Shown: piece after piece, positions 42,662 to 51,300 of the stretch
Layout of the letters: every line of letters starts with the position of its first letter
Position numbering within the stretch: the stretch's first letter is position 1
Assembly (NCBI GenBank): GCA_016200085.1
Contig: JACQFL010000008.1
Location: 1 to 64,000, forward strand
Reading direction: 5' to 3'
DNA length: 64,000 bases
Source of the DNA: Candidatus Rokuibacteriota bacterium
GTDB lineage: Bacteria; Methylomirabilota; Methylomirabilia; Rokubacteriales; CSP1-6
Program-made: the position numbers and the translations under genes
Notes under the pieces: generated by a model
The model's database searches: none
What the model was told of the DNA's origin: nothing
The model's input: only the letters and a program-made list of their open reading frames with translations

Positions 42662-43177
42662 ATGCGGAAGCTCACCGGATGGACAGCGGTGGCCACGACC
42701 GGGCTCCTCGTCGCGAGCGTCTCGCTCGTCTCGGCTCAGGACGTGAGCCGTCAGCTCGCGCAACGGACACGCGGTGAGGGAGCGCCCCGGCTGCAGCACG
42801 CGAAAGAGGGCGCGCAGAAGGGCGCGCAGGAGTGGACCCAGGCGTGGGAGGCGCTCTCGCCCTCGCAGCAGCAGGCCGTGGCCGACAGCATCCACAACAC
42901 GGCCGAGGGTCTGAAGAACGCGACGCCGCAGCAGAAGCAGGCGATGGCCCAGGACGCCAAGAAGGCCGTCGCCGCCGGCAAGAGCATGTCCTCCGCCCAG
43001 AAGCAGCAGACGAAAGACAACGTCCTCAAGGAGATGGAGTCCCTCAAGGGACTGACACCCGAGCAGAAACAGCAGGCGCTGAGCGGCATGGCCAACACCA
43101 TCGAGAAGATCCAGGGCATGACGCCTCAGCAGAAGCAGCTGTTGCTGGACGGGATCAAGAAGCAGATCGGCGGATAG
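42662..43177 (+). CDS. Exported Gln/Lys-rich helical repeat protein
   Basis: 171 residues with signal peptide (MRKLTGWTAVATTGLLVASVSLVSA). The mature part is alpha-helical and built of imperfect repeats of about 22-25 residues, each with a 'TPxQKQ' core: NATPQQKQAMAQDAKKA, SMSSAQKQQTKDNVLKE, GLTPEQKQQALSGMANT, GMTPQQKQLLLDGIKKQ. Such repeats resemble periplasmic stress proteins of the Spy/CpxP style only loosely. Unknown function. A strong hairpin follows the stop. Confidence 0.75.
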   Translation: MRKLTGWTAVATTGLLVASVSLVSAQDVSRQLAQRTRGEGAPRLQHAKEGAQKGAQEWTQAWEALSPSQQQAVADSIHNTAEGLKNATPQQKQAMAQDAKKAVAAGKSMSSAQKQQTKDNVLKEMESLKGLTPEQKQQALSGMANTIEKIQGMTPQQKQLLLDGIKKQIGG

Positions 43178-43197
43178 CCCGGGTTTCAGTCACTCGG

Positions 43198-43237
43198 ATC
43201 GGTGATGCCCGCAGTCCGGGCAGCGGGCGTCACCGAT
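43198..43237. terminator. Strong hairpin after the repeat protein gene
   Basis: 15-bp stem (ATCGGTGATGCCCGC with GCGGGCGTCACCGAT, one G-U pair) and a 10-nt loop, 20 nt after the stop codon. No T-tract. Likely a terminator or 3'-end stabiliser. Confidence 0.55.
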
Positions 43238-43371
43238 TGACCACCACCACCACCCCCGATCCGCTCGATGACGCGGCCCTCACGCCGGGGCGCCCATTCC
43301 GCGCGCGTCGTGCAAATTTTTCATGGCGAGCTCGAACTTCGCCACCCCGATGCGCGTCTAAGTATTCGGGG

Positions 43372-43401
43372 TTGACGCAGCGCTCGACCGTATCGCATAG
43401 T
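43372..43401 (+). promoter_or_regulatory. Candidate promoter of the lipid/polyketide cluster
   Basis: TTGACG (43372-43377), 18-nt spacer, CATAGT (43396-43401), followed by an approximately 130-nt untranslated leader before the KAS III ATG. The remainder of 43238-43537 shows no gene. Confidence 0.45.
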
Positions 43402-43537
43402 ACCTACCTCTCGTTCAACGTGGGGGTGGGGGACTCATGCAGCGGATCGTCGGCAGCACGCGCGCGCGCGGCGCCTTGTCGGAGCACCTTCATCACCACT
43501 CGCTCCTTCATCAGGCCAGATCCATGAGGACCCGACA

Positions 43538-44515
43538 ATGATCTATCGAAAGATTCCCGCCTACATGGCGGGTCTCGGTGCGTACTCTCCGAGCCGTGTC
43601 ATCACGAACGAGGAGATCAGCCCCGGCGACGGCAGGACGCTCGAGCGCCTGCTGGGGGTGAAGGAACGCCGCGGGGCGGCCGAGGACGAAGCCTGCTCCG
43701 ATCTCATCGTGACGGCCGCCCAGAAAGTGCTGGAGAGCGCCGGCGTCTCGCCGCTCGAGCTCGACCGCATCATCGTCAGCGCGACGCCCGGCGACTTCTT
43801 CGAGCCGACCACGGCGAGCGTGGTGCAGACGAAGCTCGGCGCCCAGTGCCCGGCCATCGACGTGAAGATGTCGTGCGTGGGCTGGCTGGCGGGCGTGGAT
43901 CTCGCGCTCCGCTGCGTCGCGACGGGAGAGAAGAACGTCCTCGTGATGGCGGGCACGATCGTGTCGAAGGGCGACGTCTTCAAGCGGCCGCTGCACCGCG
44001 CGATCTTCGGCGACGGCGCCGGCGGCTGCCTCATCTCGGCCACCGACAACGGCACGGCGCGGTTCCTCTCCGGCGCGCTCTGGACGGATGGGCAGTTCTT
44101 CGCGAAGATCAACCTGCCCCACCCCGGGTCGCTGCACCCGCAGGAGATCCCGGAGGAGTTCCGGGGCAAGTTCTACATGGGGCCGCAGCGGATCTTCTTC
44201 GACACCCTGGGCGCCGTCACGCCGGTCTTCATCGGCAGCGTCCTGAAGGAGGCCGAGGTGGCGAGGGAGGACCTCGACCTGGTCGTGCTGCACCAGCCGA
44301 GCCGGCCCCTGTTCGAGGTCGCGCTGAAGGCGCTCGACGTGCCGCGAGAGAAGGTCGTCGACAACTTCGAGACCCAGGGCAACACGATCTCGGCCGAGCT
44401 CCCGATCGCGCTCGACAGGTACGTGCGCGAAGGGCGCATCAAGCGGGGCGACACGATCCTCCTGGCGACGTTCGGCGCGGGCTTCAACGCCGGCGCGACC
44501 GTGATGGAGTACTGA
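43538..44515 (+). CDS. 3-oxoacyl-ACP synthase III (KAS III-like)
   Basis: 325 residues, thiolase fold. The triad is visible: Cys113 in DVKMSCVGW, His in LVVLHQPSRPLF, and Asn in FETQGNTISAELPIAL. The Gly-rich C-terminus TFGAGFNAGATVMEY is typical. It would start chain building by condensing an acyl-CoA primer with malonyl-ACP (or, in relatives, acyl transfer). The acyl-binding loop differs from housekeeping FabH (MSCVGW rather than 'AACAGF'), consistent with a specialised primer. It opens the cluster that continues to the window edge. Confidence 0.88.
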   Translation: MIYRKIPAYMAGLGAYSPSRVITNEEISPGDGRTLERLLGVKERRGAAEDEACSDLIVTAAQKVLESAGVSPLELDRIIVSATPGDFFEPTTASVVQTKLGAQCPAIDVKMSCVGWLAGVDLALRCVATGEKNVLVMAGTIVSKGDVFKRPLHRAIFGDGAGGCLISATDNGTARFLSGALWTDGQFFAKINLPHPGSLHPQEIPEEFRGKFYMGPQRIFFDTLGAVTPVFIGSVLKEAEVAREDLDLVVLHQPSRPLFEVALKALDVPREKVVDNFETQGNTISAELPIALDRYVREGRIKRGDTILLATFGAGFNAGATVMEY

Positions 44516-44542
44516 TTTCGGCGAAGGGGCTACTCTGTCGTC

Positions 44543-45028
44543 TTATTTTTTGACGAACACGAGGCGAGAGCTCAGCGGAGCCTCCTGCCCGCGCCGAATC
44601 GTCGAGTCGATGGTCAGGACCGCGCCGTCGTCGGACAGCCGCATGACGTCGGTCGTCTCCATCTGCCGGCTCTGGCCCGAGCGCTTCGTCACCAGGGCGG
44701 TGCCGTCCCACTGGGACCGCGACGTGATCGAATCCCCCCGCATGGTGGGATTCGACGTCTCGCGCCCGTCGGTGTAGTAGGTTTCCATGATGGTTCTGTG
44801 CATGGCCAGCACCTTGGCCCGCCGCTCGATCCGGACCGCCTCCCCCTGGTGGTGGATGACGAGCGTCATCTCCGCGCCGACCGCCGAGGGGCTTCCCGCC
44901 GGAAACGTGCTGCGACCCCGGTCGAGCTCCCACGTGCCCGAGAAGTTCACCGGCGCCTCCGCGCGAGCCGGGAGAGCGGTGCACAGCAGCATGCCCAGCA
45001 GGGCCGCCATCGCGCGCGACAGGCTCAT
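44543..45028 (-). CDS. Exported protein, unknown function
   Basis: 161 residues with signal peptide (MSLSRAMAALLGMLLCTALPARA). The mature part starts NFSGTWELDRGRSTF and has a regular beta pattern (MTLVIHHQGEAVRIERRAKV, ITSRSQWDGTALVTKRSG), recalling the 'SGTWxLDxxxSxF' family of small secreted beta-barrel proteins. No catalytic motif. It is the only minus-strand gene in the cluster region. Confidence 0.72.
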   Translation of the reverse strand: MSLSRAMAALLGMLLCTALPARAEAPVNFSGTWELDRGRSTFPAGSPSAVGAEMTLVIHHQGEAVRIERRAKVLAMHRTIMETYYTDGRETSNPTMRGDSITSRSQWDGTALVTKRSGQSRQMETTDVMRLSDDGAVLTIDSTIRRGQEAPLSSRLVFVKK

Positions 45029-45091
45029 CGGTCGACACCCTCTCTCCGGGACGTGCCCGGCGCCGTTCCCACACGTCGAAGGGGGCCGCCG

Positions 45092-46336
45092 GTGACGCGC
45101 GAGTGCTACGACATCGGCGAGATCCCGGCGCTCGGCGACGTGCCCCGCTCCATGTGGGCGCAGGTGATCCGGGAGGAGCGTTTCGGGGAGCCGATCAGCG
45201 CCTTCGCGGTCGAGAAGATCGAGGTCCCCGCGCTCGGACCGGACGATGTGCTGGTCTGCGTCCTCGCCGCCGGCATCAATTATAACAACGTGTGGGCGGC
45301 CCGCGGTTTCCCGGTCGACGTCATCAAGGAGCAACGGCGCGACGGCGACCGGAGCGACTTTCACATCGGCGGCAGCGACGCCTCGGGCATCGTCTTCGCC
45401 ACCGGCAGCGCCGTCACGGGCCTCGCCGTGGGCGACCCCGTGGTCGTGCACCCGGGGATGTGGGACGCGCGGTGTCCCCTGATCCAGGCCGGCGGCGATC
45501 CGATCACCAGCCCGACGGCGCGCAACTGGGGCTACGACACCAACTGGGGCAGCTTCGGCCAGTTCGCCAGGGTGCAGGCGCACCAGTGCCTGCCCAAGCC
45601 GCCCCACCTGACGTGGGAAGAAGCCGCCGCCTACATGCTGGTGACGGCGACCGCGTACCGGATGCTCCTGGGCTGGCCGCCCCACACCGTGCGCGAGCGC
45701 GACGTCGTGCTCGTCTGGGGGGGCGCCGGCGGCGTCGGCAGCCAGGCCATCCAGATCACCCGCGAGCTCGGCGGCCTGGCCGTGGCCGTGGTCTCGAGCG
45801 AGGACAAGGGCGCCTTCTGCGTCAAGCTCGGGGCCAAGGGATTCATCGACCGCCGCGCCTTCTCGCACTGGGGTCCGATGCCGGACTGGCGGGACACCCG
45901 GGCGTACAACCGCTGGGCGGCCGGGGCGCGGGGCTTCAACCGTGCGATCTGGGAGGTCGTCGGGGAGCGTCGCGACCCGCGCATCGTCGTCGAGCACCCC
46001 GGCGAGGACACCATCCCCACCTCCATCTTCGTGTGTGATCGCGCCGGCATGGTGGTGATCTGCGGCGGCACGAGCGGCTACCAGGGCGTGCTCGACCTGC
46101 GCCATCTCTGGACGCGCCAGAAGCGGCTGCAGGGCTCGCACTTCGCCAACGACGAGCAGTGCCGCGGCGCCAACGAGCTGGTCGCGCGCGGCCGGCTCGA
46201 CCCCTGCCTGTCGCGGGTCTTTCGCTTCGACGAGATCCCGCTCGCGCATCAGCTCCTCCACGAGGGAAAGCAGCCGCCCGGCAACATGGCGGCGCTCGTG
46301 GGCGCGCCGCGGCCCGGGCTCACGGGGCTGCCGTGA
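45092..46336 (+). CDS. Crotonyl-CoA carboxylase/reductase homologue (MDR)
   Basis: 414 residues, medium-chain reductase fold. Family marks of CCR enzymes: INYNNVWAARGFPVDVI, FHIGGSDASGIV, NWGYDTNWGSFGQFARV, VWGGAGGVGSQAIQI (nucleotide site), IVVEHPGEDTIPTSIFVC and RLQGSHFANDEQ (His of the CO2/active-site region). CCRs reduce and carboxylate enoyl-CoA to alkylmalonyl-CoA, an extender unit for branched polyketides. GTG at 45092. Coupled by GTGA to the next gene. In this cluster it could supply ethylmalonyl- or longer alkylmalonyl-CoA. Confidence 0.85.
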   Translation: MTRECYDIGEIPALGDVPRSMWAQVIREERFGEPISAFAVEKIEVPALGPDDVLVCVLAAGINYNNVWAARGFPVDVIKEQRRDGDRSDFHIGGSDASGIVFATGSAVTGLAVGDPVVVHPGMWDARCPLIQAGGDPITSPTARNWGYDTNWGSFGQFARVQAHQCLPKPPHLTWEEAAAYMLVTATAYRMLLGWPPHTVRERDVVLVWGGAGGVGSQAIQITRELGGLAVAVVSSEDKGAFCVKLGAKGFIDRRAFSHWGPMPDWRDTRAYNRWAAGARGFNRAIWEVVGERRDPRIVVEHPGEDTIPTSIFVCDRAGMVVICGGTSGYQGVLDLRHLWTRQKRLQGSHFANDEQCRGANELVARGRLDPCLSRVFRFDEIPLAHQLLHEGKQPPGNMAALVGAPRPGLTGLP

Positions 46337-47004
46337 TCCCCAACCTCCTCTGGCGGTGCCCGCTCTGCCACGCCGCCGACGCCCTCGTGCACCGGCGCCC
46401 CTGGTTCCGGCCCGAGGATCTCCGGTGCACCCGGTGCGGGACGACGTGGGACGTCCGTCGCGTGATCGGCGACGACTTCCGGCTGCGCGTCGTCGCCGGT
46501 GAGCTGGCCGATCGCGGCACGGAGATGCCGCTCGCCGAGTGGTACGACCTGATGAAGGCCGGTTTCAAGCTGCCGGCGATGGCCCACGACGCGAGCCTCG
46601 CGCTCGCGCCGGGCGAGGAGCTGCACCTCGAGAGCCGCGCCGCCGATCTCAGGACCGAGCAGGACAGCCCGCTCTTCGGCGAGTGGTCGTCGCCCGAGGC
46701 TCCCGCGCAGGCCGCCCGCGACCTCCGCCTGCCGTTCATGAAGCCGTGGGACACGGGGCGGCTCGCCCTCACGAGCGAGCGGCTGATCTGGCGCGGCCGG
46801 CGCGGGACGCTGACGTTCCGGCTGCAGCGCCTGAACTCCGTGCACACCGAGGTGACGTGGTACCTCGGCCTGATGTACGGGATGCGGCAGTACAAGGTGC
46901 ACTTCCACCACGAGAGCGTGCTCAAGTGGCTGACCTACCTCGGCACGGCGGCCCGGCGCATCGAGGAGATCCACCATCACCGGATCGCGCTCAGCAACTA
47001 CTGA
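46333..47004 (+). CDS. Zinc-ribbon plus PH/GRAM-like domain protein
   Basis: 223 residues. N-terminal zinc ribbon: WRCPLCHAADA and LRCTRCGTTWDV (CxxC...CxxC). The C-terminal half (RLALTSERLIWRGRRGTLTF followed by RLQRLNSVHTEV) looks like a bacterial PH/GRAM-type domain that typically binds membrane or lipid. No enzyme motif. Placed between the CCR homologue and the first acyltransferase, coupled by GTGA to the former, so it may organise lipid enzymes at the membrane. Confidence 0.65.
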   Translation: MIPNLLWRCPLCHAADALVHRRPWFRPEDLRCTRCGTTWDVRRVIGDDFRLRVVAGELADRGTEMPLAEWYDLMKAGFKLPAMAHDASLALAPGEELHLESRAADLRTEQDSPLFGEWSSPEAPAQAARDLRLPFMKPWDTGRLALTSERLIWRGRRGTLTFRLQRLNSVHTEVTWYLGLMYGMRQYKVHFHHESVLKWLTYLGTAARRIEEIHHHRIALSNY

Positions 47005-47007
47005 TCG

Positions 47008-47700
47008 ATGACGCGCACGCGAGCGGACGCCATGTTCCGGACGGCGCTGCGCGTCGGCAGCCGGGGGCTGCTCGCCCTGGGCCGCGCGCTGTACGGCCTC
47101 GAGATCCACGGGCGCGAGCATCTGCCCGCGCACGGGCCGCTCGTCCTGGTCGTGCGGCTGAACGCCCGGATCAGCGTCTTCGCGGCGGCCTTCCTGTACG
47201 CCACCCTCGACGAGTTCTACGGGTTCGCGGGCGGGGCCTTCATCGTCAACACCCGGCCGGCCATGTGGCTGAGCGAGCGGATGGGCATGCTGCCGACCTA
47301 CAAGGGGGGAGGCCTGTCGGCCCTGCCGCTCGTGGAAGCCTTCAAGCGTCTCCGGCGCGGGAAGATCATCTTCGTGACCGCCTCCAGGGACCTGCCGTGG
47401 GACGGCCGCCTCGGGCCGATCCCGCACGGCGCCGTGTGGCTGGCCCTCCGTGCCGGCGCCCCGCTCGTCGCCGTGGCGGTGCAGGGCGACTACGACATCT
47501 GGCCCCGCTGGGCCTCGCGCCCGCGGCTGCGTGGCAAGCTCGTCATCCGCGTCGGCGAGCCCTTCCGGGTGAGCGACGCGCCGGCCGGGACCGTGACCGA
47601 CGCGATGCTCGAGGAGGCGAACGGGCGCCTGCGCGCCGAGGTGGAGGCCGCGTCCGCCGGGTATCTGCTCCCGCCGAAACCCGTGGGAGCCCGGGCATGA
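47008..47700 (+). CDS. PlsC-fold acyltransferase with lost HX4D motif
   Basis: 230 residues. Overall alignment to 1-acylglycerol-3-phosphate acyltransferases is clear: ALYGLEIHGREHLPAHGPLV, GGLSALPLVEAFKRLRRGKI and a DLPWDGRLGPIPHGAVWLAL region with RAGAPLVAVAV. The block that should read NHxSxxD is RLNARIS (residues 50-56), so both the catalytic His (Leu51) and Asp (Ser56) are missing. A pseudo-enzyme or a different chemistry is implied. Paralogous to the protein at 60456. Ends in a 4-nt overlap with the GT2 gene. Confidence 0.75.
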   Translation: MTRTRADAMFRTALRVGSRGLLALGRALYGLEIHGREHLPAHGPLVLVVRLNARISVFAAAFLYATLDEFYGFAGGAFIVNTRPAMWLSERMGMLPTYKGGGLSALPLVEAFKRLRRGKIIFVTASRDLPWDGRLGPIPHGAVWLALRAGAPLVAVAVQGDYDIWPRWASRPRLRGKLVIRVGEPFRVSDAPAGTVTDAMLEEANGRLRAEVEAASAGYLLPPKPVGARA

Positions 47701-48443
47701 GCGAGCTCGTGGCGACGGCGCCCCGCATCTCGGTCGTCGTTCCGGCCTACAACGAGGAGCGGTACGTCGGCGCGACCCTCGAGAGCGTCAAGACCGCCAT
47801 CGCCGAGTACCGGCGCGCGCACGACGCCGAGGTGGAGATGGTGGTCGTCGACAACAACTCGTCGGACCGCACGGGGGAGGTCGCGCGCGCGCACGGCGCC
47901 CGCGTGGTGTTCGAGCCGCGGAACAACATCTCGACGGCGCGGAACGCCGGCGCGCGGGCCGCCCGCGGCGAGATCCTCGTGTTCCTCGACGCCGACGATC
48001 ACCTCTCGCCGAACTTCCTCGCCCTGGTGGACGACGCGATGCGCTCCGGCCAGTACGCCGGCGGCGGCGCCCGGATCGTGTGGAACAAGCGGTCGGCGTG
48101 GGTCAGCGCCTTCAACGCGTTCGGCAACGGGATCCGTTGGCTCTTCGGGGTCAGCAACGCCGTGCCGTTCACCTCGCGCGAGACCTTCGAGGCCGTGGGC
48201 GGCTTCGACGAGCGGTACTACGCGGGCGAGGACATGAAGTTCGCCAGCGAGGTGCGGCGGTGGGGCCGCGCGCAGGGCAAGCGGTTCCGGGTCATCACCG
48301 ACGGCTACGTGCTCAAGTCGGCGAGGAAGTTCGACCTCTACGGCGGGGTCGTGGTCGTCCTGGGGCTGCTGGCGTTCGCGCTGGGCCCGTGGCTCGTGCG
48401 CAGCAAGCGCGCGTGCTTCTTCTGGTATGCGCCGCGACGCTAG
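47697..48443 (+). CDS. GT2 glycosyltransferase
   Basis: 248 residues. GT-A fold: RISVVVPAYNEERYVGATLE, MVVVDNNSSDRTGEV, VVFEPRNNISTARNAGA, and the metal-binding LVFLDADDHLS. GGFDERYYAGEDMKF contains the ED acceptor-side motif. A C-terminal hydrophobic segment (GVVVVLGLLAFALGPWLV) anchors it to the membrane. It probably glycosylates the lipid made by the cluster. ATGA overlap with the acyltransferase. Confidence 0.85.
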   Translation: MSELVATAPRISVVVPAYNEERYVGATLESVKTAIAEYRRAHDAEVEMVVVDNNSSDRTGEVARAHGARVVFEPRNNISTARNAGARAARGEILVFLDADDHLSPNFLALVDDAMRSGQYAGGGARIVWNKRSAWVSAFNAFGNGIRWLFGVSNAVPFTSRETFEAVGGFDERYYAGEDMKFASEVRRWGRAQGKRFRVITDGYVLKSARKFDLYGGVVVVLGLLAFALGPWLVRSKRACFFWYAPRR

Positions 48444-49188
48444 GACCGGCGCCATGCTCATGTCAGGAGACGTCATCACGGAAGGCGACGGGGCCCGGCG
48501 GGCGCTGCTGCGCGGCACCCTGCAATCGCTGACGGGCGTGGCCGTCATCGTCGTGCTGCTGGCGGTCACCGGCATGCTGCTCCGCCGCTACGTGAACGTC
48601 GAGGCGCTGCGGGGGTTCGTCCAGGGCCTGGGGCCGCTGGCCCCGCTCGCCGCCATCGCGCTGATCGCCGTCCGCAGCCTGCTCTTCCTGCCGGTCCTGC
48701 CGCTGCCGGTCGCCGCGACGATCATGGCGGTGATGTTCGGCACGCTGCCGAGCGCGCTGTACCTGCTGCTCGGGATGACGGCCGGCGCCGTGCTGGGATT
48801 CGTGCTCGCGCGGTTCTGCTTCGGCCGGCTGATCGCCCGGCTCGCCGGGGGGCGCGTGAAGCGGCTGGACGCCTTGCTCGGGGCCCACGGGCTCGTGGCC
48901 GTCCTCGGCCTGCGCCTGCTCCTGGTGAGCAACGTGCCGCTCAACCTCGCCAGCGGGCTCACGTCGATCGCGCTCTCCGACTACACCCTCGGCACCGTCG
49001 TGGGGCTGGCCCCGACGATCGTCATCATGGCCTACCTCTCGGCGACCATGCAGGAGGCCGACGTCTGGCAGGCGCTGCTCACGTATCCGACGCCGCTGCT
49101 CGTCCCCCTGCTGCTGGCGTGCAAGGTGGCCGGCGCCGCGTTGCTGGCGCTCCTGGCCCACCGCATGCGCCGCGCGCCGGCGTCGTAG
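48427..49188 (+). CDS. VTT/DedA (TVP38-type) membrane protein
   Basis: 253 residues, about six helices. VTT domain marks: AVRSLLFLPVLPLPVAATIM, YLLLGMTAGAVLGFVLARF, RLLLVSNVPLNLASGLTSI and ALSDYTLGTVVGLAPTIV. DedA/TVP38 proteins are linked to lipid scrambling or undecaprenyl-phosphate/phospholipid flipping. Start ATG 48427 (overlapping the GT2 end), or ATG 48454/48460. In this cluster it may move the lipid product across the inner membrane. Confidence 0.85.
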   Translation: MRRDARTGAMLMSGDVITEGDGARRALLRGTLQSLTGVAVIVVLLAVTGMLLRRYVNVEALRGFVQGLGPLAPLAAIALIAVRSLLFLPVLPLPVAATIMAVMFGTLPSALYLLLGMTAGAVLGFVLARFCFGRLIARLAGGRVKRLDALLGAHGLVAVLGLRLLLVSNVPLNLASGLTSIALSDYTLGTVVGLAPTIVIMAYLSATMQEADVWQALLTYPTPLLVPLLLACKVAGAALLALLAHRMRRAPAS

Positions 49189-49199
49189 GGGGCCGCGCC

Positions 49200-50267
49200 G
49201 TGCTCTTCTCCGCCCGGCTGCCGGTCGCGATGAGGCTCCTCCGCACCCACGGACACGTGCGGCCGGCGCGCTACCCGCAAGTCGCGGCCATGCTCGCGGT
49301 GTGCGCCGGCCTCCAGCGCTTCATCCGGAAGGAGGACGAGCTGTACCAGGCCCGGGTGCAGCACGAGCCGATCGTGGACGATCCGGTCTTCATCCTCGGC
49401 CACTGGCGGAGCGGCACCACCAACCTGCACTACCTGCTCGGCCTGGACGCCGAGAAGTTCGCCGCGCCGTCGACGTACCAGTGCTTCTTTCCCACCGTGT
49501 TCCTCACGCTGGGCGAGCGCTCGTGGCTCTACCGGATGCTGGACCGGACCCTGGGCACGCGCCGGCGCGTGACCGACAACGTGACGTTCAAGCTGGACTC
49601 CCCCGCGGAAGAGGATCGCATGTACCTGGCGGAGGGCGCCTTCAGCTACATCACGGAGCGCCTCATGTTCCCGCGCACGGCGGTGACGGACCCGGCGGAG
49701 ATCCTCCGGCGCTCCACCGACGAGGAGAGCCGGCGGGTGACGCTGCGGATCTTCAAGAAGCTCACCTACGCCCACGGCAAGCGGATCCTGTCCAAGAGCC
49801 CGGGGCACTTCAGCCGGATCCCGGTGCTGCGGGAGCTGTTTCCCAAGAGCCGGTTCGTCGTCATCGTCCGCCATCCGTACGACGTGGTGGCGTCGATGGT
49901 CAGCCTGGAGCGTCGGATCCGGCCGCTCGTCGCCCTGCAGAAGCACCGGCCGTTCGGCATCGCGGACGCCGCGCGCGTGCTCGCGTTCTACGTCGCGGTG
50001 GCCGACGAGCACCTGGGGACGGTCAGTGCCGCGCAGCGCGCGGTGCTCCGGTACGAAGATCTGGTCGCCGATCCCGTGCGGACGCTCCAGGACGTGTACC
50101 AGCGGCTCGGCCTGGAGTTCTCCTCGGCCTACGAGCAGGCGCTCACACACCACGTCGAAGCGCAGCGGGGCTACCGGCGCAACACGTACGCGCTGTCGCC
50201 GGCCGATCGCGACCTGATCCACGAGCACTGCGCGCCGATCTTCGAGCGCCACGGGTACGAGCGCTGA
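49200..50267 (+). CDS. Sulfotransferase family protein
   Basis: 355 residues. The 5'-phosphosulfate-binding loop is FILGHWRSGTTNLHYLLG and the 3'-phosphate region is SRFVVIVRHPYDVVASM; SKSPGHFSRIPVL and VLRYEDLVADP are also typical of the Sulfotransfer_3 group. It transfers sulfate from PAPS to a hydroxyl. Here the acceptor is presumably the sugar or acyl chain of the cluster's lipid. GTG at 49200, 11 nt after the VTT gene. Confidence 0.87.
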   Translation: MLFSARLPVAMRLLRTHGHVRPARYPQVAAMLAVCAGLQRFIRKEDELYQARVQHEPIVDDPVFILGHWRSGTTNLHYLLGLDAEKFAAPSTYQCFFPTVFLTLGERSWLYRMLDRTLGTRRRVTDNVTFKLDSPAEEDRMYLAEGAFSYITERLMFPRTAVTDPAEILRRSTDEESRRVTLRIFKKLTYAHGKRILSKSPGHFSRIPVLRELFPKSRFVVIVRHPYDVVASMVSLERRIRPLVALQKHRPFGIADAARVLAFYVAVADEHLGTVSAAQRAVLRYEDLVADPVRTLQDVYQRLGLEFSSAYEQALTHHVEAQRGYRRNTYALSPADRDLIHEHCAPIFERHGYER

Positions 50268-50271
50268 GGCC

Positions 50272-51300
50272 ATGAAGGCCGTCTACATCTCGGAGCACGG
50301 CGGGATCGACACGCTGACGTACGGCGACCTGCCCGATCCGGTGCCGGAGGCGGGCGAGGTGCTGGTGCGGGTGCGCGCCTGCGCCCTGAATCGCCTGGAC
50401 CTCTGGACGCGGAGCGGGCTGGACTTCTGGCGCGTGCGGTTCCCGCACGTGCTCGGCGGGGACATCGCGGGCGAGGTCGCCGCGCTGGGCCCCGGGGTGC
50501 GCTCGGTGGCGGTGGGCGCGCGCGTCGTGCTCAATCTCGGGGTGAGCTGCGGGACCTGCGAGGCGTGCCTGCGCGGCCGTGACAACTATTGCCCCCGGTA
50601 CCTCGTGCTCGGCAAGGACCTGCCCGGCGGGTATGCGGAGCTCGTGAAGGCGCCGGCGGTGAACGTGGTGCCGTTGCCGGACGCGCTCGGCTGGGAGCAG
50701 GCGGCGGCGCTCCCCGGCGTGTTCGTCTCGGCGTGGGACATGCTGTTCGAGAAAGCGCGGGTCGAGCCTGGCGAGTGGGTGCTCGTGCACGCCGGGGGCA
50801 GCGGCATCGGCACGGCGGCGATCCAGCTGGCGCGGCTGGCCGGGGCCACCGTCATCACCACGGCGGGAAGCGACGAGAAGCTCGAGAAGGCCAAGGCGCT
50901 GGGGGCGCACTTCGGGATCAATTACACGCGCCAGGACTTCCTCCGCGAGGTCCGGCGGATCACGGCGAAGCGCGGGGTGGACGTGGTCATCGAGCACCTG
51001 GGCGGAGAGGTCTTCACGCGGAGCCTGCTGTGCCTGGTGGAGGGCGGGCGGCTGGTCACCTGCGGGGTGACGACGGGCTGGGACGTCCGGACCGATCTCC
51101 GCCACATCTTCTTCCGTCAGCTGCGCGTGATGGGGACGAAGTTCGGCAGCAAGGCGTGCCTGTCGCGCATCGTCCAGCTCGCCCACGAGGGAAAGATCCG
51201 GCCGGTCGTGGACCGCGTGCTGCCGCTGTCCGAGGCGCGCCAGGCGCATCGCATCCTGGAATCGCGGGAGCACTTCGGCAAGGTGGTCCTGGTCCCGTGA
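50272..51300 (+). CDS. Zinc-type MDR oxidoreductase (enoyl reductase candidate)
   Basis: 342 residues. GroES-like N-terminus with NRLDLWTRSG, FPHVLGGDIAGEV (the usual catalytic GHE is GGD) and a structural-zinc lobe CGTCEACLRGRDNYCPR. Cofactor site HAGGSGIGTAAIQLARLAGA. C-terminal LPLSEARQAHRILESREHFG is typical of quinone-oxidoreductase/enoyl-reductase MDRs. In context it is the best candidate for the enoyl-thioester reduction step. Coupled by GTGA to the MaoC dehydratase. Confidence 0.85.
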   Translation: MKAVYISEHGGIDTLTYGDLPDPVPEAGEVLVRVRACALNRLDLWTRSGLDFWRVRFPHVLGGDIAGEVAALGPGVRSVAVGARVVLNLGVSCGTCEACLRGRDNYCPRYLVLGKDLPGGYAELVKAPAVNVVPLPDALGWEQAAALPGVFVSAWDMLFEKARVEPGEWVLVHAGGSGIGTAAIQLARLAGATVITTAGSDEKLEKAKALGAHFGINYTRQDFLREVRRITAKRGVDVVIEHLGGEVFTRSLLCLVEGGRLVTCGVTTGWDVRTDLRHIFFRQLRVMGTKFGSKACLSRIVQLAHEGKIRPVVDRVLPLSEARQAHRILESREHFGKVVLVP

